Below the pieces are notes generated by a model that saw only the letters and a program-made list of their open reading frames with translations, ran no database searches and was not told where the DNA came from. A DNA stretch of 64,000 nucleotides. Origin: an uncultured Alphaproteobacteria bacterium. GTDB taxonomy: Bacteria > Pseudomonadota > Alphaproteobacteria > Rhodobacterales > Rhodobacteraceae. The first letter of the stretch is position 1, and each line of letters opens with the position of its first letter. The DNA is taken from assembly GCA_902533625.1 (NCBI GenBank), contig CACAMI010000001.1, positions 124,001-188,000 on the forward strand, read 5' to 3'. This document shows, piece by piece, positions 57,657 to 64,000 of the stretch. The translations under genes were made by a program, and so were the position numbers.

Positions 57657-58010
57657 GTGCTAGCAAGCGAGGGTAAAGAGCTGAAAGAAAAATCCCAAAA
57701 AACATTATCAACTATTCGCCATTGTTTAGAGGATAATAAAGCTTTTGATATAATCGAAATTGATTTGAAGGGGAAAACTGAAGAAGCAGATTTTATGCTA
57801 ATAGCGACAGGATCTTCTAAAACCCAAATAAGTGCTATTTCTCAAAAAGTAATGATAAAATTAAAGAAAGAAAAAGTTCTTTCAAAAATTGAAGGAATAG
57901 ATAATTGTGATTGGGTATTAATAGATGCTGGAGATGTAATATTAAACCTTTTTAAAAAAGAAGTTAGGAATTTTTATGATCTTGAGAAGTTTTGGGGGTC
58001 AAGTTTTTGA
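57657..58010 (+). CDS. rsfS: Ribosomal silencing factor RsfS
   Basis: Small protein (117 residues) that binds uL14 and blocks subunit joining under starvation. The family core DIIEIDLKGKTEEADFMLIATGSSKTQISAISQKV and DCDWVLIDAGDVILNLF-like sequence (here IDNCDWVLIDAGDVILNLFKKEVRNFYDLEKFWG) is clear. The start is a GTG without a strong ribosome binding site. It opens the rsfS-rlmH-gpmI run, with rlmH starting 12 bases after its stop. Confidence 0.95.
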   Translation: MLASEGKELKEKSQKTLSTIRHCLEDNKAFDIIEIDLKGKTEEADFMLIATGSSKTQISAISQKVMIKLKKEKVLSKIEGIDNCDWVLIDAGDVILNLFKKEVRNFYDLEKFWGSSF

Positions 58011-58022
58011 GGGTTGTTTGAG

Positions 58023-58493
58023 TTGAAAATAAGAATATTTGCAGTGGGCAGAAATGGTAGCGGACCGGAATATGATTTAACTACGGATTATATGAGACGT
58101 GCAACAATTACTGGTAAAGGCATAGGGGTCAATAAAATAGAAATAATAGAAATAGATGATAGAAAACAGAAGTCTTTTAATGAACTAGGAAAGTTTCTGT
58201 TGAAAAAACGAGAGACACTTAAAAAGATGATTTCTCTTGACGTTAGGGGAAAATTATTAACCTCGGAGTCTTTTGCAGAATTGTTTTCGAGTTATGCGAA
58301 TGAAAAGGTGAATGAAATATGCTTTTTTATAGGTGGGCCAGATGGGCTTCCGACCGATATTTTACAAAATGTTAATCTTTCAGTATCTTTTGGCCGAATG
58401 ACTTACCCGCATCAATTATTGAGGGCTATGCTTTTAGAGCAAATCTATAGGGCAACAACAATAATTTCAAGACATCCTTACCACAGATCCTAG
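58023..58493 (+). CDS. rlmH: 23S rRNA pseudouridine1915-N3 methyltransferase
   Basis: SPOUT-class enzyme that methylates pseudouridine 1915 in the ribosome. It shows LKIRIFAVGRNGSGPEYDL at the start, LDVRGKLLTSESFA in the middle, ICFFIGGPDGLPTDI (SAM-binding trefoil loop) and the C-terminal SFGRMTYPHQLLRAMLLEQIYRATTIISRHPYHR. I use the TTG at 58023 with GAGGG nine bases upstream, which gives the standard 156-residue length; a TTG three codons earlier is possible. Confidence 0.95.
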   Translation: MKIRIFAVGRNGSGPEYDLTTDYMRRATITGKGIGVNKIEIIEIDDRKQKSFNELGKFLLKKRETLKKMISLDVRGKLLTSESFAELFSSYANEKVNEICFFIGGPDGLPTDILQNVNLSVSFGRMTYPHQLLRAMLLEQIYRATTIISRHPYHRS

Positions 58494-58503
58494 TAATTTA
58501 AGT

Positions 58504-60042
58504 ATGGAAAAGCAAAGATCCCAGAAATTAGTTTTGTGTATCCTGGATGGATGGGGAGAGTCCTCAAAAAAGAAGTACAACGCTATCAAACAAGCGAATA
58601 CAGAGCATTATGATAAAATAAATATTTACTACCCAAAAACGTTTCTTAGAACATCTGGAGAGGATGTTGGTTTGCCAGAAGGCCAAATGGGCAACTCTGA
58701 AGTAGGCCATACCAATATTGGAGCTGGTAGAATTGTTTATTCAGATTTACCAAGGATAAATGAGTATTTCTTGAATGGTGGCTTAACTAGAAACAAAAGC
58801 CTGAAAAGGTTACTTGAGGGATCAATAAATAAGGAGGGATCAATTCATTTGATTGGCCTGATATCCTCTGGTGGGGTTCATTCACATCAAAAGCAGATTA
58901 TTGAAATAATAGACCACATTTCGAAATTTGGAATAAAAGTAAATGTGCATGCAATAACTGATGGCAGGGATGTAGGGCCAGAAACTGGATTACGTTTTAT
59001 TAAGGATTTTGAACAGAGACTTCCCAAGAATGCGAATATCGCAACATTGATGGGAAGGTATTATGCTATGGATAGGGATAAGCGCTGGAACAGAACAGAG
59101 GCGGCATATAGAGCAATAATTGAAGGAAATGGTAAAAGGTTTAATTCAGCAACTGAAGCTGTAAAAAGGTCTTATGAAGATGGAATTTTTGATGAATTTA
59201 TATGTCCTGCATTGGTTGGAGATTACGGTGGATTAAATGGAAAAGGCAATAGCCTTATAGCTTTGAATTTTCGAGCTGATAGGTTTAGGCAGATACTGAC
59301 ATCAATATTAAAAACAGATTTTCAATATTTTAAAAAAAATGAATCATTTGGATTTGAAAAAGCCTTAGGTTTGGTTTCATATTCGAATGAGCTCGACACC
59401 CTAATGGATGTAATGTTTCCACAAGCAGAAATCAAAAATACTTTAGGCTCCTGTTTAGAGAAAAATAATATTAAACAGTTAAGGTTAGCAGAGACTGAGA
59501 AGTATGCTCACGTAACTTATTTTTTTAATGGTGGCACAGAGGATTTGTCTGAAAATGAAGACAGAATATTGATTAAAAGCCCTTTAGTTGAGACTTATGA
59601 TAAGCAGCCAAAGATGTCATGTGTTGAGGTTTGTGACTCTCTAATCGAAGCCATTCTAGGGGAGAAGCATAGATTTATTTTGGTTAATTTTGCAAATCCT
59701 GATATGGTGGGCCATACTGGGAGTTTTGAAGCAACTAAGGAAGCGTGTGAGGCCTTAGATATTTGTTTGGGAAGGGTGCTTAAAGCAATAAAGCAAACTA
59801 ACTCTGTTATGCTGCTGACAGCTGATCATGGTAATGCAGAACTGATGTATGATGAAAAATTAAAAATGCCTCATACTAGGCACACACTTAATCCTGTTCC
59901 GTTCCATCTAATAAATTCAGATAGTAAATTGAAGCTTCAAAGTTCTGGTAGATTGTGTGATATAGCACCAACTGTTTTAGAACTCTTAGATATTGAAAAG
60001 CCAAGAGAAATGAGTGGTATGTCTTTGTTAAGGCAGTATTAG
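58504..60042 (+). CDS. gpmI: Cofactor-independent phosphoglycerate mutase
   Basis: Manganese-dependent iPGM of 512 residues interconverting 2- and 3-phosphoglycerate. Near the start are LCILDGWGES (metal-binding aspartate) and the catalytic serine loop GQMGNSEVGHTNIGAGR. Further metal ligands appear in the C-terminal domain: NFANPDMVGHTG and TADHGNAELM with MPHTRHTLNPVPF. It follows rlmH after ten bases. In related alphaproteobacteria an EnvC-type murein hydrolase activator gene lies between gpmI and ctpA; here only 99 bases separate them. Confidence 0.97.
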   Translation: MEKQRSQKLVLCILDGWGESSKKKYNAIKQANTEHYDKINIYYPKTFLRTSGEDVGLPEGQMGNSEVGHTNIGAGRIVYSDLPRINEYFLNGGLTRNKSLKRLLEGSINKEGSIHLIGLISSGGVHSHQKQIIEIIDHISKFGIKVNVHAITDGRDVGPETGLRFIKDFEQRLPKNANIATLMGRYYAMDRDKRWNRTEAAYRAIIEGNGKRFNSATEAVKRSYEDGIFDEFICPALVGDYGGLNGKGNSLIALNFRADRFRQILTSILKTDFQYFKKNESFGFEKALGLVSYSNELDTLMDVMFPQAEIKNTLGSCLEKNNIKQLRLAETEKYAHVTYFFNGGTEDLSENEDRILIKSPLVETYDKQPKMSCVEVCDSLIEAILGEKHRFILVNFANPDMVGHTGSFEATKEACEALDICLGRVLKAIKQTNSVMLLTADHGNAELMYDEKLKMPHTRHTLNPVPFHLINSDSKLKLQSSGRLCDIAPTVLELLDIEKPREMSGMSLLRQY

Positions 60043-60141
60043 GGTATCAGTTTTGAATCTCTGAGTTTAGTTGTAAGTTGCTAAAAATGGATGTATGAGT
60101 AGCCGTAGTATAATAATCTTGAAAAAGTCAAAATTGAAAAT

Positions 60142-61464
60142 ATGCTGAATTATTTAAATAAATCGCTGACTAAAATATTAATTTGTTTATTATTTTCTGC
60201 CACTACAATTTTCTCTGCAGAAAATGATAACAAGGTATATGAGCAGCTAAATGTTTTTGGAGAGGCATTTGATAGAATAAATGAAATGTATGTTGAAGAG
60301 GTAGATGTTGAGAGGTTAATACAGTCAGCAATTAATGGCATGCTTAGCTCTTTAGATCCTCATTCTGGATTTTTACCGCCTAGAAGTTATGAAGATATGC
60401 AAATTGATACTAAAGGATCTTTTGGAGGTCTTGGTATTGAAGTTACTCAGGAAGAGGGTTTTGTAAAAGTTGTTTCGCCAATGGATGACACTCCCGCTTT
60501 TAGGGCAGGGGTAGAGGCTGGTGATTTTATTACGCACATTGATGGAGAACCGATTCTAGGACTATCTCTTAGTGAAGCGGTAGAAAAAATGAGAGGTCCT
60601 GTAGGGGAAAAAATCGTGATTACCATAGTTCGTGTATCGGAAGATGAACCATTTGATGTCACAATTGTTAGAGACACAATCAAGTTGGTGGCCGCCAGAG
60701 TAAGATATGAAGATAATGTAGTAATCATGCGTGTTTCAACGTTTAATGAACAAACTATCCCAAATTTAAAGGACGGAGTTAAAAAGGTTCTACAAGAAAA
60801 TAATGGGATGAGAAACGTGAACGGGTTTATTTTGGATTTAAGAAATAATCCTGGTGGTCTATTAAGTGAAGCTGTGTCTGTTAGTGATTTATTTTTGAAT
60901 GAGGGAGAGATAGTTTCCACTAGAGGTCGAGCAGATTCTGACATGGATCGATTTACCGCATCAAAAGGAGATTTAGCTGAGGGGCTTCCTTTAATAGTAC
61001 TAATAAATGGAGGTTCAGCTTCGGCTTCAGAAATTGTGGCTGGAGCACTCCAGGACCACAGTAGGGCAATATTGGTTGGCACAAAAACTTTTGGCAAAGG
61101 CTCTGTCCAAACCGTCGTTCCTCTTGTTGGTGATGTTGCAATGCGTTTGACTACGGCCCGATATTTTACCCCTTCCGGCAGGTCAATACAAGCTATGGGG
61201 GTTTCTCCAGACATAATCGTTGAGCAGCAACCTCCAGTTTCCAAGGAAGATTTGGAGGAAATGAAACAGGGTAGGGAAAGATTAAAAGAAATAGATCTAC
61301 GGGGAGCACTGTCAAACGGAAACCTTACAGATGATGAAAAAAATCTAATAGAGACAGAGAGAGAGCGGCGAGAAATTATGGCTGAAAGACGAAGGAATGA
61401 TTTTCAATTAGCCCATGCTTTGGATTTGATAAAGGGTTTATCAAAAATGAGCATAAATGAATAA
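60142..61464 (+). CDS. ctpA: Carboxy-terminal processing protease CtpA (S41)
   Basis: Periplasmic S41 serine protease of 440 residues. A signal peptide covers residues 1-25 (TKILICLLFSATTIFS). The PDZ domain follows (IEVTQEEGFVKVVSPMDDTPAFRAGVEAGDFITHIDG), and the catalytic core has NGGSASASEIVAGALQDHSRAILVGTKTFGKGSVQT with the nucleophilic serine and general-base lysine. The tail is a charged helix. A possible -10 box TATAAT lies at 60109-60114, about 30 bases upstream. Related enzymes trim peptidoglycan hydrolases and C-termini of exported proteins. It overlaps rppH by eight bases. Confidence 0.95.
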   Translation: MLNYLNKSLTKILICLLFSATTIFSAENDNKVYEQLNVFGEAFDRINEMYVEEVDVERLIQSAINGMLSSLDPHSGFLPPRSYEDMQIDTKGSFGGLGIEVTQEEGFVKVVSPMDDTPAFRAGVEAGDFITHIDGEPILGLSLSEAVEKMRGPVGEKIVITIVRVSEDEPFDVTIVRDTIKLVAARVRYEDNVVIMRVSTFNEQTIPNLKDGVKKVLQENNGMRNVNGFILDLRNNPGGLLSEAVSVSDLFLNEGEIVSTRGRADSDMDRFTASKGDLAEGLPLIVLINGGSASASEIVAGALQDHSRAILVGTKTFGKGSVQTVVPLVGDVAMRLTTARYFTPSGRSIQAMGVSPDIIVEQQPPVSKEDLEEMKQGRERLKEIDLRGALSNGNLTDDEKNLIETERERREIMAERRRNDFQLAHALDLIKGLSKMSINE

Positions 61465-61942
61465 GCTTAGGATCGAAGAAGAAGCTTACAGGTTATGTGT
61501 AGGTATTATGTTGTTTAATTCTTATGGCAATGTTTTTACTGGTAAGCGGCTGGACTACAAAACCTCTGCATGGCAAATGCCTCAGGGAGGAATTGAGCCT
61601 GGTGAAAATATTAAAGATGCAGCCTTTAGAGAGCTGTCAGAAGAAACAGGCATTACATATGAAAATGTCGAATTTGTAGAGGAAATGGATGAGTGGCTTT
61701 ACTATGAGATTCCTAAAAAGATGATATCTAATTTTTGGAATGGCAAATATAAGGGGCAAAAGCAAAAATGGTTGTTGTTTAGATTTATTGGTAAGGATAG
61801 TGACATAAATATAGAAACTGAAGAACCAGAATTTTGTAATTGGAAATGGACCGACGTGGACAGCCTTGTATCATCAATTGTTCCCTTTAAAAGGGAGATA
61901 TATAAGCAAGTTGTAAAAACGTTTAGAGATAGGCTAGTCTAA
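61457..61942 (+). CDS. rppH: RNA pyrophosphohydrolase
   Basis: NUDIX hydrolase of 161 residues that converts 5'-triphosphate mRNA ends to monophosphate and so starts decay. The NUDIX box is complete: GGIEPGENIKDAAFRELSEETGI (G-x5-E-x7-RE-L-x-EE-x-G). RLDYKTSAWQMPQGG and GQKQKWLLFRF are family features. Its start overlaps the ctpA end (ATGAATAA), suggesting translational coupling. It converges on the DUF1285 gene with a nine-base overlap. Confidence 0.95.
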   Translation: MNKLRIEEEAYRLCVGIMLFNSYGNVFTGKRLDYKTSAWQMPQGGIEPGENIKDAAFRELSEETGITYENVEFVEEMDEWLYYEIPKKMISNFWNGKYKGQKQKWLLFRFIGKDSDINIETEEPEFCNWKWTDVDSLVSSIVPFKREIYKQVVKTFRDRLV

Positions 61943-62509
61943 TATATTTAGCTTATTTTCTTCTAAAATAGGGAAAAATACATTTTGTGACCATATTCCC
62001 AGCCATGAAGCTCCCTTGTGCGAGTGGAATTCAGATTTTTCAATAAGCCTATAAAATGTTTTCCTATCTATAAGACCCTCAAGATTTTTCCTAACAACAA
62101 CATAGGGGGATGGCTCTTGAGTATGGTTTTTAAATAAAATTCGGAGAGGATTTTTTGAACCAAGCGAGAACTCAGTTTCAGTGTTTGTTAAAAAGGTTAT
62201 CTCTTGGGTCCCGTTTACTATTTTTGATTCTGCATCTACTATTAAAAATGGTGCATCGTCTACTTGAATTTTAATTTTTTCAACTGGTGTTACTAAATAA
62301 TAGAAATCACCCTCTTTTTTAAGTATGTTAGAAAATAATTTTACTAGCCGTTTTCGACCTATCGGTGACTTATTATAATGCCAGTTACCATCACGGGTAA
62401 TTCTGATATCTAGTTCTCCGCAATAAGGAGGGTTCCACAAGTGAACTGGCGCAGGCTCACTTTCCTTGATATACTTTTTTATAGTTAAAGAAAATTTAGA
62501 AACATCCAT
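61934..62509 (-). CDS. DUF1285-family protein
   Basis: A 191-residue cytoplasmic protein of the DUF1285 family, recognisable by CGELDIRITRDGNWHYNKSPIGRKRLVKLFSNILKKEGDFYYLVTPVEKIKI and the late VVVRKNLEGLIDRKTFYRLIE. The function of the family is not established. In several alphaproteobacteria it stands next to MoxR-type ATPase genes, which I do not see here. The start ATG is followed by a normal N-terminus; the end overlaps rppH in the convergent orientation. Confidence 0.9.
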   Translation of the reverse strand: MDVSKFSLTIKKYIKESEPAPVHLWNPPYCGELDIRITRDGNWHYNKSPIGRKRLVKLFSNILKKEGDFYYLVTPVEKIKIQVDDAPFLIVDAESKIVNGTQEITFLTNTETEFSLGSKNPLRILFKNHTQEPSPYVVVRKNLEGLIDRKTFYRLIEKSEFHSHKGASWLGIWSQNVFFPILEENKLNILD

Positions 62510-62599
62510 TTTTAGTTAGTTAATTTTTTTTACCTAATACGCTTTATATTTAGATATTTTAGTAATAAATGTAAATATATAGTGTTTCAGGAGCATAAC

Positions 62600-63760
62600 A
62601 TGAAATTATCAAATTGTTTTAATTTTCAGGATTTCAGGAGGCTAGCATCAAAGCGATTACCTAGCCCAATTTTTAATTACATAGATGGGGCTGCTGACGA
62701 TGAGGAGACATATAAAAGAAATACTGAGGCCTATAACGAAGTAGATTTAGTTCCAAGCGTATTAAAAGGTGTCGAGGATGTCGACCTTTCTACAACAATT
62801 TTTGGTAAACAAATTTCTTTACCAGTTTATTGTGCTCCAACCGCGGTACAAAGATTGTTTCATCACGAGGGTGAACGTGCGGTTGCTAAGGCAGCACATA
62901 AGTATGGAACAATGTTTGGGGTATCTTCTTTATCTACTGTTAGTGTGGAAGATATCTCAAAAATTAGTTCTGGGCCAAAGATGTTTCAGTTCTATTTTCA
63001 TAAAGATAGAGGTCTGAATTCTGATATGATCGAGAGGGCAAAAAATGCAAAATTCGATGTATTAGCTTTGACGGTGGATACAATAACCGGAGGTAACAGG
63101 GAAAGAGATTTAAGAAGTGGGTTTGCAATACCTCCAAAGCTAAATATGGCCAGTATATTGAGTTTCATATCAAAGCCACAATGGGGAATTAATTATATGA
63201 CTCACCCAAAGTTTGAATTACCTCATTTGAAGAACTATGTCCAGGAAGGTACTAGCGCTGTAACTTCAATAGGCTCTTATTTTTCAAATATGCTAGATCA
63301 GTCCATGAATTGGAAAGACGCAGAAAATTTGTGCAGTAAGTGGGGTGGGCACTTCGCATTAAAAGGCGTGATGAGCGTTGAAGATGCTAAGAGGGCAATT
63401 GATATTGGATGTACGGGAATTATTGTTTCTAACCATGGTGGTAGACAGCTCGATGGATCAAGGGCTCCTTTTGACCAGTTAGCAGAAATTATAGATGCAG
63501 TTGGAGATAAGTTAGATGTAGTTTGTGAGGGAGGAATTCAGCGTGGAACCCACATACTTAAGGCTTTATCTCTTGGTGCAAAAGCTTGTTCAGGCGGCAG
63601 ATTGTATTTGTACGCATTGGCTGCAGCCGGTCAAGCGGGTGTAGAAAGATCTTTAGATTTATTGAAGCAAGAGCTTGAACGGGACATGAAATTGATGGGA
63701 TGTACTTCTATAGATCAATTAAATAGAAAAAACTTAAGGTACCGAATTTCTACAGGATAA
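62600..63760 (+). CDS. lldD: FMN-dependent L-lactate dehydrogenase (alpha-hydroxyacid oxidase family)
   Basis: Membrane-associated flavoenzyme oxidising L-lactate (or a related 2-hydroxyacid) with quinones. TIM-barrel landmarks are RLPSPIFNYIDGAADDEETY, CAPTAVQRLFHHEGERAVAKAA, TVDTITGGNRERDLRSG, and the active-site histidine in GIIVSNHGGRQLDGSRAPFD, followed by EGGIQRGTHILKALSLGAKACSGGRLYLYALAAAG. I start at ATG 62600, six bases after AGGAG; the longer frame from 62582 is unlikely. Substrate preference cannot be settled from motifs (glycolate and mandelate oxidases look similar). Confidence 0.92.
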   Translation: MKLSNCFNFQDFRRLASKRLPSPIFNYIDGAADDEETYKRNTEAYNEVDLVPSVLKGVEDVDLSTTIFGKQISLPVYCAPTAVQRLFHHEGERAVAKAAHKYGTMFGVSSLSTVSVEDISKISSGPKMFQFYFHKDRGLNSDMIERAKNAKFDVLALTVDTITGGNRERDLRSGFAIPPKLNMASILSFISKPQWGINYMTHPKFELPHLKNYVQEGTSAVTSIGSYFSNMLDQSMNWKDAENLCSKWGGHFALKGVMSVEDAKRAIDIGCTGIIVSNHGGRQLDGSRAPFDQLAEIIDAVGDKLDVVCEGGIQRGTHILKALSLGAKACSGGRLYLYALAAAGQAGVERSLDLLKQELERDMKLMGCTSIDQLNRKNLRYRISTG

Positions 63761-63770
63761 ATTACCCTAG

Positions 63771-63800
63771 AAAAATTTTCTGCTTTATGGGAAAATTTTT
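63771..63800. terminator. Bidirectional hairpin between lldD and rpmJ
   Basis: AAAAATTTTC (63771-63780) and GAAAATTTTT (63791-63800) form a perfect 10-bp inverted repeat around a ten-base loop, starting 10 bases after the lldD stop. Its right arm overlaps the bL36 stop codon, so it can end transcripts from both sides. The A/T-rich stem makes it weaker than the terminator at 30850. Confidence 0.5.
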
Positions 63801-63924
63801 ACCCCTGCCGAGCTTTAAACCGTCTTTGGGTTTTATTAATAACGTAAACCCGTCCTTTTCTCTTTACCACCCTACAATCTCTATGCCGCTGCTTAAGCGA
63901 TCTCAATGAATTTCTTACCTTCAT
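63799..63924 (-). CDS. rpmJ: 50S ribosomal protein bL36
   Basis: A 41-residue ribosomal protein too short for most gene callers. It reads [19 protein letters not shown], then [13 protein letters not shown], and ends FKARQG, the pattern of the bL36 type lacking the full set of zinc cysteines (only one cysteine, C17), as in YkgO-like and alphaproteobacterial versions. A GGAG ribosome binding site lies about eight bases before the ATG. It is a single-gene unit converging on lldD. Confidence 0.95.
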   Translation of the reverse strand: MKVRNSLRSLKQRHRDCRVVKRKGRVYVINKTQRRFKARQG

Positions 63925-63962
63925 AATTTTTCTCCATTAAGCATTAAATTTTTATCATCCGG

Positions 63963-64000
63963 TGGTGGGCGTAACTGGGATTGAACCAGTGACCCCTTCG
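63963..64000 (-). tRNA. tRNA, 3' half only, probably tRNA-Val (GAC)
   Basis: The window ends inside a minus-strand tRNA. Visible are the T arm (ACTGG-TTCAATC-CCAGT), the 3' acceptor strand TACGCCC, discriminator A, encoded CCA, and the 3' half of the anticodon stem CGAAG followed by GGGTC. This matches tRNA-Val(GAC) of alphaproteobacteria, but the anticodon is outside the window, so the identity is inference. Confidence 0.8.

Noticed and set aside
63799-63924. Calling the bL36 frame a spurious short ORF
   Set aside because: The translated pattern ([11 protein letters not shown]...[11 protein letters not shown]) and the ribosome binding site match bL36, so I kept it as a real gene.

Overview
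The window is an ordinary-looking stretch of a small-genome, AT-rich alphaproteobacterial chromosome, most like a marine Rhodobacterales/Rhodobacteraceae-type bacterium. The evidence is a CcrM (GANTC) methyltransferase behind rnhB, a Rhodobacter-style outer-membrane protein signal sequence (MKKLLLTTTALAG), alphaproteobacterial gene neighbours (ubiE-ubiB, leuS-lptE-holA, waaA-lpxK, mutY-dciA-dsbA, rsfS-rlmH-gpmI-ctpA-rppH, coaBC-moeB), TTG/GTG starts and very short intergenic gaps. The left edge (recF end, gyrB) belongs to the classic dnaA-dnaN-recF-gyrB neighbourhood, so the window may begin close to the replication origin; no origin itself is visible.

Layout. 0-4 kb: recF end, gyrB, an EamA transporter and HU. 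4-11 kb: a PBP1A-type peptidoglycan synthase, an MlaC-type lipid carrier, a persulfide-dioxygenase-like hydrolase, then a RidA / GDPD / acyltransferase-like / pterin dehydratase operon. 11-14.3 kb: rsmD, ubiE, ubiB and tRNA-Arg(CCU). 14.4-18.2 kb is the most accessory-looking part: an aminotransferase, a membrane protein, and a tyrosine recombinase and a serine recombinase that both lack key catalytic residues, separated by tandem 24-bp repeats. 18.4-30.8 kb: rnhB, ccrM, mutY, dciA, dsbA, lpxK, waaA, GST, holA, lptE, leuS and an acidic, apparently arginine-free outer-membrane protein with a very clear terminator. 30.9-38.1 kb: a metabolic mix (2OG-Fe(II)-oxygenase-like protein, methyltransferase, EamA transporter, CoA-transferase, ArgE-like deacetylase, TPP enzyme, SDR).

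38.1-41.9 kb is a stress block: htpG and a small heat-shock protein each have a sigma-32-like promoter, and the HSP20 mRNA leader folds like a ROSE RNA thermometer. 42-47.5 kb holds two long TPR-sulfotransferases on either side of a histidine phosphatase, plus two decayed pieces of further copies (an N-terminal fragment at 44.1 kb and a C-terminal fragment at 47.4 kb), followed by tRNA-Ser(GCU). 47.8-56.7 kb: lspA, mutL, rmuC, uppS, a 40-residue lipoprotein, coaBC, moeB, a D-2-hydroxyacid dehydrogenase, an SH3-domain protein and an OmpR-type regulator. 56.8-64 kb: ilvE, rsfS, rlmH, gpmI, ctpA, rppH, a DUF1285 protein, lldD, a bL36 gene and the 3' half of a tRNA, probably Val.

Most genes are core housekeeping: cell envelope (PBP1A, MlaC, LpxK, WaaA, LptE, LspA, UppS, CtpA), DNA maintenance (GyrB, HU, RNase HII, CcrM, MutY, DciA, HolA, MutL, RmuC) and cofactors (UbiE/B, CoaBC, MoeB). 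I see no CRISPR array, rRNA operon, insertion sequence or intact prophage. The strongest candidates for something undescribed are the recombinase pair with its 24-bp repeats, the decaying TPR-sulfotransferase array, and the HSP20 leader. All functional calls rest on reading motifs by eye; no database search was run.
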